A stretch of 64,000 nt of DNA, from contig JBBAPK010000002.1 of the NCBI GenBank assembly GCA_040400875.1, positions 62,001 through 126,000 of the forward strand, given 5' to 3'. Positions within the stretch are counted from its first letter, which is position 1. Each line of letters opens with the position of its first letter. A program made the translations under genes and the position numbers. Below, in pieces: positions 37,381 through 46,274 of the stretch. Origin of the DNA: PBB1 sp040400875 (lineage in GTDB: Bacteria; Pseudomonadota; Gammaproteobacteria; Burkholderiales; Burkholderiaceae_C). The notes beneath the pieces are model-generated. The model searched no databases and had not been told where the DNA came from. It saw nothing but the letters and a program-made list of their open reading frames with translations.

Positions 37381-38232
37381 GTGACCGATCTGGCCTTGTC
37401 AAGCTTGCTGAGCGGAGTCAGCGCCATGGCCTTGCTGGCTTACGTGGTGGCCGCGCTGATCCCCGAGCGTGCGGTGGGTGCCTTTCGTGTCAGTCTGGTG
37501 GTGGCCTGGGTGCTGCACGCGCTGGCCACGGTGGTCGACATCTCGGGCATGGGCACTGATGTGGCCGCGGCGCGTTTCGGTTTCGCGACGGCGCTGTCGG
37601 TGACGCTGTGGTTCGTGATCACTGTCTATCTGGCCGAGATCCGCTTTCTTCCCATCAGCGGGCTGCGTCGCACGCTGGCCATTCTGGGCGCCGAGGCGGT
37701 GCTGCTGGCCTTGCTGTTTCCGGGCGAGTTGCGCCCCCATGCCGGCTCGCCGTGGGCGCCGATTCATTGGGTTTTGGGCATTGCTTCGTACGGCCTTTTC
37801 GGCGCGGCGGTGCTGCATGCGGCCATGCTCAATCGTGCCGATCGTCAAATGCGCCAACCGCCGTCCGCGGCACCGATGACCTTGCCCGGCAACGCCCACC
37901 CCCGTGCCACTCTTGCCGCAGCGCCCATGGGGCTGCCGCTGATGCGCCTGGAGCGCCTGACCTTCCGTTTCGTGTCGGCCGGTTTCGTGGTGCTGTCGCT
38001 GGCCATCTTTTTGGGCTGGTTCTTCTCGGACCCTTGGCGCTGGGACCACAAGGCGGTGTTTTCCATCCTGGGCTGGCTGGTCTATGCCGGCTTGCTGACG
38101 GGGCGCCGACGCTTGGGCTGGCGCGGCCGTCAAGCCACTCGGTGGGTTTACACCGGTGCCGTCTTGCTGCTGCTGGCCTACGTGGGATCGCGCTTTGTGC
38201 ACGACGTGCTGCTGAGTCCGCCCGGCGCTTGA
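37381..38232 (+). CDS. CcsA-family cytochrome c biogenesis-like inner membrane protein (YpjD type)
   Basis: 283 aa from GTG 37381 with about eight transmembrane helices. Similar to CcsA/ResC heme-handling proteins and E. coli YpjD: a conserved histidine in the PIHWVLGIASYGLFG region (about 128) and WRWDHKAVFSILGWLVY (about 217), the latter matching the CcsA tryptophan-rich segment. YpjD-type proteins often lie beside ffh, as here (divergent, 77 bp). Whether it handles heme is not established. Confidence 0.85.
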   Translation: MTDLALSSLLSGVSAMALLAYVVAALIPERAVGAFRVSLVVAWVLHALATVVDISGMGTDVAAARFGFATALSVTLWFVITVYLAEIRFLPISGLRRTLAILGAEAVLLALLFPGELRPHAGSPWAPIHWVLGIASYGLFGAAVLHAAMLNRADRQMRQPPSAAPMTLPGNAHPRATLAAAPMGLPLMRLERLTFRFVSAGFVVLSLAIFLGWFFSDPWRWDHKAVFSILGWLVYAGLLTGRRRLGWRGRQATRWVYTGAVLLLLAYVGSRFVHDVLLSPPGA

Positions 38233-38271
38233 TGAGCGTACCCGTGTTGCACCGACTGCCTTGATCAGCCG

Positions 38272-38511
38272 ATGAAATATCTGCTGCTGGTTGGTTTGCT
38301 CGTCGCGGTCGTGTGGCTGATCCGTGCGGGGCGGCGCGGCGATTCAAGTGCAAGCCCTCGTGCCGGGGAGCCCAGCGAGCCCTCGCGCGAGGCGATGGTC
38401 GCCTGCGAGCATTGCGGCGTGAACCTGCCGCAGGGCGACGCGCTTTTGTCTGATGAGCGCTGGTACTGCAGCGATGCGCATCGTGATGCGCATTCGGGTG
38501 CCCCGCGCTGA
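38272..38511 (+). CDS. PP0621 family protein
   Basis: 79 aa: one N-terminal transmembrane helix (MKYLLLVGLLVAVVWLIRAG) followed by a cytoplasmic tail with CEHCGVNLPQGDAL and YCSDAHRDAH, a likely small zinc-binding knuckle (C-x2-C and C-x3-H-type ligands). The function is unknown. Its stop overlaps the pilS start (TGATG), so it is translationally coupled to the PilSR sensor pair. Confidence 0.88.
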   Translation: MKYLLLVGLLVAVVWLIRAGRRGDSSASPRAGEPSEPSREAMVACEHCGVNLPQGDALLSDERWYCSDAHRDAHSGAPR

Positions 38512-40373
38512 TGAACCAGGCGACCAAGCCCTTCGAGCGTCGCAAGACCGACCGCCGCAGCCGCTCACGCGCTGCTCGAGCCGACGAGTCGTGGTTCGGG
38601 GCCTTCATGCGGGACCCCGACGAGATCCCGGCACAGTACGTCGGGCTCACCGAGGAAAACACTTCGCGCTTCATGGCGCCGTCTGACAAGGCGGTCGAAC
38701 TGGAAGAACACGCGGCGTTCCAGCGGACCTTGCGTGCCTTTCTGAGCGCTCGCGCAGCGCTCGGACTGGCGCTCGTTCTCACGCTGGCAACCGCCGGGGT
38801 TTTTGGTGTGATGCCCAACCGCGCAGTTGTGGCAGTCAGCGTGGTCTATGCGCTGCTGGCCATCGCCATGAGGCTGGCGCCCTCATCGCAGGCGGTCGAC
38901 GAGCCTGGTGCCCCGCGGCTCAGCCGCTTTCAATGGGTGGCCTGCATCGGCGTGGACATCGCCAGCTTCATGGCCTTGCACGTCCTGTCGTTCGCCTCCA
39001 ACCTGAACTACGGGGCGCTGCTGGTGCTGCCCGCGCTGATGGCCGGGGTGCTGGCTGCGCGCGTTCAGGCACTGGCGACAGCGGCGGCGGTGGTGCTGCT
39101 GCTGCTGGGCTACGGCTGGCTGGGAGTCATGGCTGGGGGCGATCCGGTCAAGTTGCTGTCGCAGGCCGGCTTGGCGGGCAGTGGTTTGCTGGTGATCTCG
39201 CTGCTGGCCAGTGAACTCGCCAACCGACTCGCGCGCCAGGAACTCTCTGCCAGGGACAGCATGGAGTTCGCGCGCCAGCAGGGCCAACTCAACCGGCTGG
39301 TCATCGAGGAAATGCAAGACGGCGTGCTGGTGGTGGATCGCTCGGGTCGGGTGCGCGCGGCCAATCCAGCGGCCAGGCGGCTGCTGGTTCGCCGCGGCGA
39401 AGGGCGCATGGCTCCCTTTCAGTTGCGCGGCGTCGATGACTGGAGCGAGCTGGTGAGAACCGTCGAGCGCGGCTTTCACGAGGCCGTCTGGCCCGAAGCA
39501 GGCCGAGACGTGACGCTGCGATTCGAACAGGGGGCCAGCCGAACCCTGCGGGTGCGCATGCGTTTCACGAGTGGCGATGCGCAGCCCTCGGCCGAGGAGT
39601 TGTGCGTGCTGCTGCTTGAGGACGTGCGCAGCCTGCAGTCCCGAATGCGGCAGGAAAAGCTGGCAGCGATGGGCCGGGTCTCGGCCGGCATTGCCCATGA
39701 GATACGCAACCCGCTGTCGGCCATCGGGCAGGCCAACGCGCTGCTGGCAGAAGACGCCCAGACGCCCCAGCAGCGGCAACTCACGCGCATGGTGGCCGAC
39801 AACGTCAAGCGGCTCACGCGCATCGTCGACGATGTGATGCAGGTGGCGCCTGCGGCCGTGATCGCCACCGAGCCGATTGCCGTGCGCGCCGAGGTGGCCA
39901 ACATCTGCAGCGAGTGGGCGCGCTCGAATTCGATCGACATCGTCGAGCACAGCGTGCTCAAGGTTGAACTGCCCGATGAGCCCCTGGGGGCGGTTTTCGA
40001 GGCAGAACACCTCAGGCGCGTGCTGGTCAACCTGCTCGACAACGCCCGCATGCACGCCACCGATTTGCCGGGCGCGGTGCACGTGCGGCTGAGCAGCCTT
40101 GACGAGGTGATGGTGCAGCTCAGTGTCAGCAGCGATGGCGCACTGATACCCGAGGAGGTCGAGCGTTATCTGTTCGAGCCTTTCTTCTCGACACGCAGCC
40201 GTGGCTCCGGACTGGGCTTGTATATTTGTCGTCAGCTGTGTGACCAGCACGGGGCCAGCATCGACTACCGCTTGCGCCCGCCGTCTGAACCCAATCGAAA
40301 TGACTTTTTCGTCAACATGCGCCGCCGGCCCGTGTCAGCTGTTGCGGAGCAAACGGCCACCGGTTCGGACTGA
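38511..40373 (+). CDS. pilS: Sensor histidine kinase PilS
   Basis: 620 aa. A polar N-terminal 75 residues, then about six transmembrane helices (80-240), a PAS-like domain (about 255-370), the HisKA domain with phospho-acceptor H396 in GIAHEIRNPLSAIG, and a HATPase_c domain with GSGLGLYICRQL. PilS senses pilin in the membrane and controls PilR, which drives pilA transcription with sigma-54. pilR starts 9 bp downstream. The N-terminal extension before the first helix is longer than in Pseudomonas PilS. Confidence 0.93.
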   Translation: MNQATKPFERRKTDRRSRSRAARADESWFGAFMRDPDEIPAQYVGLTEENTSRFMAPSDKAVELEEHAAFQRTLRAFLSARAALGLALVLTLATAGVFGVMPNRAVVAVSVVYALLAIAMRLAPSSQAVDEPGAPRLSRFQWVACIGVDIASFMALHVLSFASNLNYGALLVLPALMAGVLAARVQALATAAAVVLLLLGYGWLGVMAGGDPVKLLSQAGLAGSGLLVISLLASELANRLARQELSARDSMEFARQQGQLNRLVIEEMQDGVLVVDRSGRVRAANPAARRLLVRRGEGRMAPFQLRGVDDWSELVRTVERGFHEAVWPEAGRDVTLRFEQGASRTLRVRMRFTSGDAQPSAEELCVLLLEDVRSLQSRMRQEKLAAMGRVSAGIAHEIRNPLSAIGQANALLAEDAQTPQQRQLTRMVADNVKRLTRIVDDVMQVAPAAVIATEPIAVRAEVANICSEWARSNSIDIVEHSVLKVELPDEPLGAVFEAEHLRRVLVNLLDNARMHATDLPGAVHVRLSSLDEVMVQLSVSSDGALIPEEVERYLFEPFFSTRSRGSGLGLYICRQLCDQHGASIDYRLRPPSEPNRNDFFVNMRRRPVSAVAEQTATGSD

Positions 40374-40382
40374 TTGCCATTG

Positions 40383-41993
40383 ATGACTGCTGCCGAACAC
40401 CTCAGCGTTCTTGTCATCGACGATGAGCCGGATCTGCGCACGCTCTATGAGCTGACCTTGCTGCGCGAGGGCTATGACATCGAAACCGCCGGCAATGTCG
40501 GCGAGGCCTGTTCGCTGCTGCGCGAGCGAACCTTCAGCGCTGTCATCACCGACATGCGACTGCCCGATGGCTCGGGGCTCGATGTGCTGGGCTTTCTTGA
40601 AAGCCATGCACGGCATGAAAAGGCCATCGTCATCACTGCTTATGGCTCGGCTGAGAACGCGGTCGAGGCGCTGAAGGCCGGGGCCTATGACTACCTGACC
40701 AAGCCCGTCGACCTCAAGCAGTTTCGTGCGGTGGTGGCATCGGCGCTGGGCCGTGGCCCGACCACCGCGCCGAGCAACCTGCCGTCGGGTCTGCCCGCTC
40801 AAAGCGGCGCGTCGGCGCCACACCGCGCTGCGGCGATCGAAGGCGGTGGCCGAACGGATCAACAGCGTGTGCCCACCAGCGGCGCGGCGGCGCCGAGACG
40901 GCCGCGCAGCGCTGCGCTGGACCGAATGGCGGGCCGCTCGGCGGCCATGACCCAGGTGCGCTCGCTGGTTGAAAAGGTCGCTCGCAGCATGGCTCCGGTG
41001 CTGGTTCAAGGCGAATCGGGCACCGGCAAGGAGCTGGTGGCTCGCGCCATTCACGAGGTCAGCTCGCGCAGCGCGCATCCGTTCATTGCGGTCAACTGCG
41101 GCGCCATTCCGGAAAACCTGCTCGAAGCAGAGTTCTTCGGCTACCGGCGCGGCGCCTTCACCGGCGCCAATGAAGACCGCGAAGGCTTTTTCCAGGCAGC
41201 CGACGGGGGCACGCTGTTTCTCGATGAGATTGGCGAGCTGCCGCTGTCGATGCAGTCGAAACTGCTGCGCTCGGTTCAGGAGCGCTCGGTCAGACCTGTC
41301 GGGGCCGTCAGTGAGTTGCCAGCCAACGTGCGCTTGCTCAGCGCAACTCACAAAGACCTCGGCGCCGAAGTCCAGGCAGGCCGGTTTCGCCAGGACCTTT
41401 TCTACCGGCTCAATGTGATCCAGATCCGCGTGCCGCCCTTGCGCGAACGGCTCGAGGATCTGGCCAGCATCGGCGAGCAGGTGCTCCACAGAATCTCGCG
41501 AGACGCCGGTGTGTGGCCAGCGCCCGCCTTGACCAGCCTGGCTTTGCAGCAGCTGTCGCTGTATCAGTTTCCGGGCAACGTGCGCGAGCTCGAGAACCTG
41601 CTGCATCGCGCGGTGGCACTGTCGGGCGGTGAGTTCATCGATGTCGCCGACCTTGGGCTTTCGTTCGACGCGCTCACCGATGCGCCATCGTCTGGATTCG
41701 GTGGCGTGGCCGATCTCTCGATGGGTGCTTCGCAAGCGGCTGAGGTGGCAGGCGCTCGCGGGTTGCCTGCGGGGGCCTCGCTGCCGGAGTTGCCGAGCAA
41801 TCTCGAGATCTATCTCGACGGCATCGAGCACGACATCTTGTTGCGGGCGCTTGAGCAGCACCGCTTCAACCGCACGGCAGCCGGTGCGAGCCTGGGCTTG
41901 TCATTGCGGCAGATGCGCTATCGCATGGCGCGCCTGAACGTGATGGCGGGTGTCGATTCACCGAACGCCGATGCCGATCGTGGCGAGGACTGA
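40383..41993 (+). CDS. pilR: Sigma-54-dependent response regulator PilR
   Basis: 536 aa from ATG 40383. Receiver domain (1-125) with D57 in VITDMRLPDG, an alanine/arginine-rich linker (about 135-185), the AAA+ sigma-54 activation domain with GESGTGKELVARAIH and the sigma-54-contacting GAFTGA loop, and a C-terminal Fis-type helix-turn-helix (RTAAGASLGLSLRQMRYRMARL). Partner of PilS; expected to activate pilin genes, which are outside the window. Overlaps ampD by 23 bp. Confidence 0.95.
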   Translation: MTAAEHLSVLVIDDEPDLRTLYELTLLREGYDIETAGNVGEACSLLRERTFSAVITDMRLPDGSGLDVLGFLESHARHEKAIVITAYGSAENAVEALKAGAYDYLTKPVDLKQFRAVVASALGRGPTTAPSNLPSGLPAQSGASAPHRAAAIEGGGRTDQQRVPTSGAAAPRRPRSAALDRMAGRSAAMTQVRSLVEKVARSMAPVLVQGESGTGKELVARAIHEVSSRSAHPFIAVNCGAIPENLLEAEFFGYRRGAFTGANEDREGFFQAADGGTLFLDEIGELPLSMQSKLLRSVQERSVRPVGAVSELPANVRLLSATHKDLGAEVQAGRFRQDLFYRLNVIQIRVPPLRERLEDLASIGEQVLHRISRDAGVWPAPALTSLALQQLSLYQFPGNVRELENLLHRAVALSGGEFIDVADLGLSFDALTDAPSSGFGGVADLSMGASQAAEVAGARGLPAGASLPELPSNLEIYLDGIEHDILLRALEQHRFNRTAAGASLGLSLRQMRYRMARLNVMAGVDSPNADADRGED

Positions 41994-42576
41994 GACTGCA
42001 TCCGAGTGGAGCGGCGGGTGGTGGTCGCGCGCGCGGCATTGCCCTTCACCCAACTTCGGGCCTCGACCCAAGGGCGTCGAGGCCAGCCTGGCGGTCGTGC
42101 ACTCCATCAGCCTGCCGCCCGGTGTCTACGGCGGCGATGAAGTCGAGCGCTTTTTCCTCAACCAGCTCGATGTGTCTGCGCATCCGTACTTCGACAGGCT
42201 GCGTGATGTGCGCGTGTCGGCGCACTTCTTCATACGCCGCGATGGGCGCTGCATCCAGTTCGTGTCGTGCGCTGAACGCGCGTGGCATGCCGGCGTGTCC
42301 AACTGGCGAGGCCGCTCCAATTGCAACGACTACTCGGTGGGCATCGAGCTCGAGGGGCTGGAGGGTCAGGTCTTCGAGCTCGCCCAGTACCGCAGCCTGT
42401 GCGATGTGTTGCAGGCATTGGCCGGCGCGGGCTGCTGCCTCGACGTGGCCGGGCACGAACATGTGGCCGCAGGACGCAAGGCTGACCCAGGCGCGGGCTT
42501 CGACTGGCCTCGGTTGATGACCACCCTGGGTTGGCCCGAAGGGTACTTTCCCGAGGCTGTCATCCAGCGATCCTGA
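41971..42576 (+). CDS. ampD: 1,6-anhydro-N-acetylmuramyl-L-alanine amidase AmpD
   Basis: 201 aa from ATG 41971, or slightly shorter from GTG 41980. Zinc amidase of the cytoplasmic recycling pathway that removes the stem peptide from anhydro-muropeptides. The zinc ligands appear as H in VVHSISLPPG (about residue 44), H in GHEHVAAGRKADPG (about 164) and the following aspartate. The segment SNWRGRSNCNDYSVGIELEG is typical. Overlaps pilR, so translation is likely coupled. Confidence 0.93.
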   Translation: MPIVARTETASEWSGGWWSRARHCPSPNFGPRPKGVEASLAVVHSISLPPGVYGGDEVERFFLNQLDVSAHPYFDRLRDVRVSAHFFIRRDGRCIQFVSCAERAWHAGVSNWRGRSNCNDYSVGIELEGLEGQVFELAQYRSLCDVLQALAGAGCCLDVAGHEHVAAGRKADPGAGFDWPRLMTTLGWPEGYFPEAVIQRS

Positions 42577-43237
42577 CGTGATCGGGTCGGCTCGCCATGT
42601 GTGGGCTGCAAACCCATCCAGCCGAAGCGACTCACGGCACCAGCATTGGCGGGCGATGCAGCCTGAGTCTGGCTTGCGAGCCAATGAATTCGCGGCCTGC
42701 CGGCCAGCCGCCCAATGGCTTTGCGGCGTGCGCGCTGCCCCGGCCCGAAATGGTGCGATCGCTCCCTGAAGCAGGGCATGAAACTTCGCCCCAGGACCCA
42801 ACGTCTTTTTACATCGACACACTATCGGTAGTGCTTGAAGGTCGTGAAGACCACAGATATAGTGTGTTCATGCCAAACGTTTCGCCATTCGTCGTGCGAT
42901 GAGAATCAAGCTCAGGGTGTTGCCCCTGGCCGCGCCTGGCGCGAGGTTCGGCGCCATATCGGGCGACACGCGCAGGGCCGCTTCGGCGTGGCGCTCGGTG
43001 CCTTCGAGGTGCCGCGTGAGCCAAGGACATTCGAGGTCTTCGTTGCGTGTCGGCGGGCGTCATCGTGGCGCTTTGCTGGGCGCTCCCCAAGGCGTGAGGC
43101 CAGCGCGACATTTGCGCTTATCCAGTCGTTACACAGACAGCATCCTTTGAGGCTCGGTTGCGTTGACTTTGTCAGCGCGTCCATCCGAGCGACCCATCAG
43201 TTTTCGGCACCCACAGATTCAAAAGAAAAGGCCACAC
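42577..43237 (+). other. Gene-free stretch of 661 bp between ampD and nrdA
   Basis: No convincing coding frame: short open frames on both strands lack family similarity. 42645-42716 is rich in inverted repeats, including TGGCT-TGCG-AGCCA at 42670-42683 and ATTGG...CCAAT ends, which could fold as RNA after ampD, though no T-run terminator follows. 42819-42865 carries the putative NrdR boxes. The 372 bp from there to nrdA would be an unusually long leader; I recognise no known riboswitch in it. Confidence 0.7.
42819..42865 (+). promoter_or_regulatory. Paired putative NrdR boxes upstream of nrdA
   Basis: ACACTATCGGTAGTGC (42819-42834) and ACCACAGATATAGTGT (42850-42865) each match the 16-bp NrdR box pattern ACACTATATATAGTGT at 12 positions. 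Their start-to-start distance is 31 bp, the roughly three-helical-turn spacing characteristic of NrdR pairs. NrdR is an ATP/dATP-sensing repressor of ribonucleotide reductase genes. The nrdR gene is not in the window. Confidence 0.75.
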
Positions 43238-46150
43238 ATGCAAGCGATCTCCGTCAGCTCCGACCCCTTGGTTCAAAACCCCCAGCGTGTGGCAGCGCTT
43301 GCTGCGCCGACGGCTTCTGCGTATGAGTCCTTTCACATCATTCGCCGAAACGGCGCGGTGGTGGCGTTTGAACCCAGCAAGATCGCGGTCGCGCTGATGA
43401 AGGCGTTTTTGGCGGTTCATGGCACGCAAGGCGCGGCATCGGCCAGCGTGCGAGAAACCGTCGACGTTCTCACCGAGTCGGTGGTGCGCGCGCTGTTGCG
43501 TTCGCGTCCGGGAGGCGGCACCTTCCACATCGAAGACGTGCAAGACCAAGTCGAGCTCGGCCTGATGCGGGGCAGCCACCATGAAGTGGCCCGTGCTTAC
43601 GTGCTGTACCGCGAGCGTCGCTCTCAAGAGCGCTCGAAGCAGGCGCAGCCCGTGATCACTGCCGAAGTCGCGCTCAACGTGCTCGACGGTGGTCAGCGCG
43701 TGCCGCTCGACTGGGCACGTTTGCACACGATCGTGCAGGCCGCTTGCGAAGGTCTGGGCGACGATGTGCGCCCCGAGCCCATCCTGGCGGAAACCCGGCG
43801 CAATCTCTACGACGGCGTGCCCATCGACGAGGTGCACAAGGCTTCGATCCTGGCGTCGCGCACGCTGATCGAAAAAGACCCCGGCTACACCCGCGTGACC
43901 GCGCGCTTGCTGCTGCACACCATTCGCCGTGAGATCCTCGGTGAAGAAGTACTTCAGTCCGACATGCACGCGCGCTACGCCGAATACTTCCCGGGCTACA
44001 TCAAGCAAGGTGTGAATGCCGAGCTGCTTGACGAGAAGATGATGCAGTTCGATCTGGCACGTCTGGGCGCCGCCTTGAAGGCCGATCGCGATCTGCAGTT
44101 TGATTACCTGGGTCTGCAGACCCTGTACGACCGCTATTTCCTGCACATCGATGAGCAACGCATCGAGATGCCGCAAGCGTTTTTCATGCGCGTGGCCATG
44201 GGCCTGGCGCTCAATGAAATCGACCGCGAAGCGCGTGCGATCGAGTTCTACGAAGTGCTTTCGACCTTCGACTTCATGAGCTCGACGCCCACGCTGTTCA
44301 ATGCCGGTACGCGGCGCTCGCAGCTGTCGAGCTGCTACCTGACCACCGTGGCCGATGACCTCGACGGCATCTACGAGGCCTTGAAAGAAAACGCCTTGCT
44401 GTCGAAGTTTGCTGGCGGTCTGGGCAACGACTGGACCAATGTGCGCGCGCTGGGCAGCCACATCAAGGGCACCAACGGCAAGAGCCAGGGCGTGGTGCCT
44501 TTCCTGAAGGTGGTCAACGACACCGCCGTGGCGGTCAATCAGGGTGGCAAGCGCAAGGGCGCGGTGTGTGCCTATCTCGAGAGCTGGCACCTCGACATGG
44601 AAGAGTTCCTCGAGCTGCGCAAGAACACCGGTGACGACCGTCGCCGCACGCACGACATGAACACCGCGAACTGGATCCCCGATCTGTTCATGAAGCGCGT
44701 CATGGAAGGCACCGACTGGACGCTGTTCTCGCCGAGCAGTTGCCCTGATCTGCACGACAAGTTCGGCCGCGACTTCGAGCTGGCTTACACCGCCTATGAG
44801 GCGCGTGCGGCCAGCGGCGAGCTCAAGCTGCACAAGAAGGTGCCAGCGCGTGATCTTTGGCGCAAGATGCTGTCGATGCTGTTCGAGACCGGGCACCCCT
44901 GGATCACCTACAAGGACGCCTGCAATGTGCGCTCGCCGCAGCAGCATGTGGGCGTGGTGCACTCGAGCAACCTGTGCACCGAGATCACGCTCAACACCAG
45001 CGAGACCGAAATCGCGGTGTGCAACCTGGGTTCGGTGAACCTGGCGCGCCACCTGGTGGACGGCCCCGACGGCAAGCAGATCGACCATGCCAAGCTCAAG
45101 CGCACGGTGTCGACCGCCATGCGCATGCTCGACAACGTGATCGACATCAACTACTACGCGGTCAAGAAGGCGCGCGACTCGAACCTGCGCCATCGGCCGG
45201 TGGGCCTGGGCATCATGGGCTTTCAAGATGCGCTGCATGAATTGCGCGTGCCCTATGCGTCCGAAGCCGCAGTCCAGTTTGCCGACAGTTCGATGGAAGC
45301 CGTGTGCTACCACGCCTACTGGGCTTCGACCGACCTTGCCGCCGAGCGTGGCCGGTACTCCAGCTACCCCGGCTCGCTGTGGGACCGCGGCATCTTGCCG
45401 ATCGATTCGCTCGATCTGCTGGCCGAAGCGCGCGGCGGCTACGTCGAAGTCGATCGCAGCAGCACCCTGGACTGGAGCCTTCTTCGCGCCCGCATCGCCG
45501 AGCACGGCATGCGCAATTCCAACTGCGTGGCCATTGCCCCCACCGCCACCATCTCCAACATCATTGGTGTCAGCGCGTCGATCGAGCCCTCGTTTGGCAA
45601 CCTGTCAGTCAAGGCCAATCTTTCGGGCGACTTCACGGTGCTTAACGAGTACCTGGTGCGCGACCTGAAGCAGCTCGGCTTGTGGGACGACGTGATGGTG
45701 ATGGACCTCAAGCATTTCGAAGGCTCGCTGCGCCGCATCGACCGCGTGCCTGAAGACCTGAAAGTGCTGTACGCGACGGCCTTCGAGATCGAGACGCAGT
45801 GGCTGGTCGAGGCGGCGGCCCGCAGGCAGAAGTGGATCGATCAGGCGCAGTCACTGAACATCTACATGGCGGGCGTGTCGGGCAAGAAGCTCGATGAAAC
45901 CTACAAGCTGGCATGGATTCGCGGCCTGAAGACCACCTACTACCTGCGCACCATGGGCGCCACGCACGCCGAGAAGTCCACGGTCAAGTCGGGGCAACTC
46001 AATGCGGTCAGCAGCGGTGCAGCGTCTGGCGACAGCGTTTCGGTGCTGGCACCGGCCCAGCCCATCACGGTGGCGGCCCAGCCGCAGCCGGCCGCCACCG
46101 ACGTCAAGGTGTGCGCCATCGACAACCCGGATTGCGAAGCCTGCCAGTGA
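43238..46150 (+). CDS. nrdA: Class Ia ribonucleoside-diphosphate reductase alpha subunit NrdA
   Basis: 970 aa from ATG 43238 (MQAISVSSDP), preceded by AAAAGAAAAGG. Reduces ribonucleoside diphosphates to deoxy forms. An N-terminal ATP-cone (about 28-120) gives dATP feedback; the barrel holds the redox cysteine in QLSSCYLTT, the N-x-C-x-E active-site triad (SNLCTEI) and the second cysteine in AVCNLGSVN; a Tyr-Tyr pair in KTTYYLRTMGA serves radical transfer. The C-terminal tail CAIDNPDCEACQ supplies the shuttle cysteines. The frame is open 75 nt upstream, but the ATG with the purine-rich site is better. Confidence 0.97.
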   Translation: MQAISVSSDPLVQNPQRVAALAAPTASAYESFHIIRRNGAVVAFEPSKIAVALMKAFLAVHGTQGAASASVRETVDVLTESVVRALLRSRPGGGTFHIEDVQDQVELGLMRGSHHEVARAYVLYRERRSQERSKQAQPVITAEVALNVLDGGQRVPLDWARLHTIVQAACEGLGDDVRPEPILAETRRNLYDGVPIDEVHKASILASRTLIEKDPGYTRVTARLLLHTIRREILGEEVLQSDMHARYAEYFPGYIKQGVNAELLDEKMMQFDLARLGAALKADRDLQFDYLGLQTLYDRYFLHIDEQRIEMPQAFFMRVAMGLALNEIDREARAIEFYEVLSTFDFMSSTPTLFNAGTRRSQLSSCYLTTVADDLDGIYEALKENALLSKFAGGLGNDWTNVRALGSHIKGTNGKSQGVVPFLKVVNDTAVAVNQGGKRKGAVCAYLESWHLDMEEFLELRKNTGDDRRRTHDMNTANWIPDLFMKRVMEGTDWTLFSPSSCPDLHDKFGRDFELAYTAYEARAASGELKLHKKVPARDLWRKMLSMLFETGHPWITYKDACNVRSPQQHVGVVHSSNLCTEITLNTSETEIAVCNLGSVNLARHLVDGPDGKQIDHAKLKRTVSTAMRMLDNVIDINYYAVKKARDSNLRHRPVGLGIMGFQDALHELRVPYASEAAVQFADSSMEAVCYHAYWASTDLAAERGRYSSYPGSLWDRGILPIDSLDLLAEARGGYVEVDRSSTLDWSLLRARIAEHGMRNSNCVAIAPTATISNIIGVSASIEPSFGNLSVKANLSGDFTVLNEYLVRDLKQLGLWDDVMVMDLKHFEGSLRRIDRVPEDLKVLYATAFEIETQWLVEAAARRQKWIDQAQSLNIYMAGVSGKKLDETYKLAWIRGLKTTYYLRTMGATHAEKSTVKSGQLNAVSSGAASGDSVSVLAPAQPITVAAQPQPAATDVKVCAIDNPDCEACQ

Positions 46151-46274
46151 GTTCTTGTCTTGCGATTCTGTGTCGCAGAGCAACATTTTCGTTGAGGTCA
46201 TTCAGTTATCCGGCAAGTAATGCTTTGTGTTTTGTCACATTGCTTGGATAATCGCTAGTTACTTAAGGTACACC

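Noticed and set aside
42597..42902. 101-codon frame after ampD
   Set aside because: No similarity, no ribosome-binding site, and it runs through the NrdR boxes.
43172..45505. 777-codon open frame antisense to nrdA
   Set aside because: It is the reverse-strand shadow of a GC-rich gene; composition is His/Arg/Gln-rich with no family similarity, while nrdA on the other strand is unmistakable.
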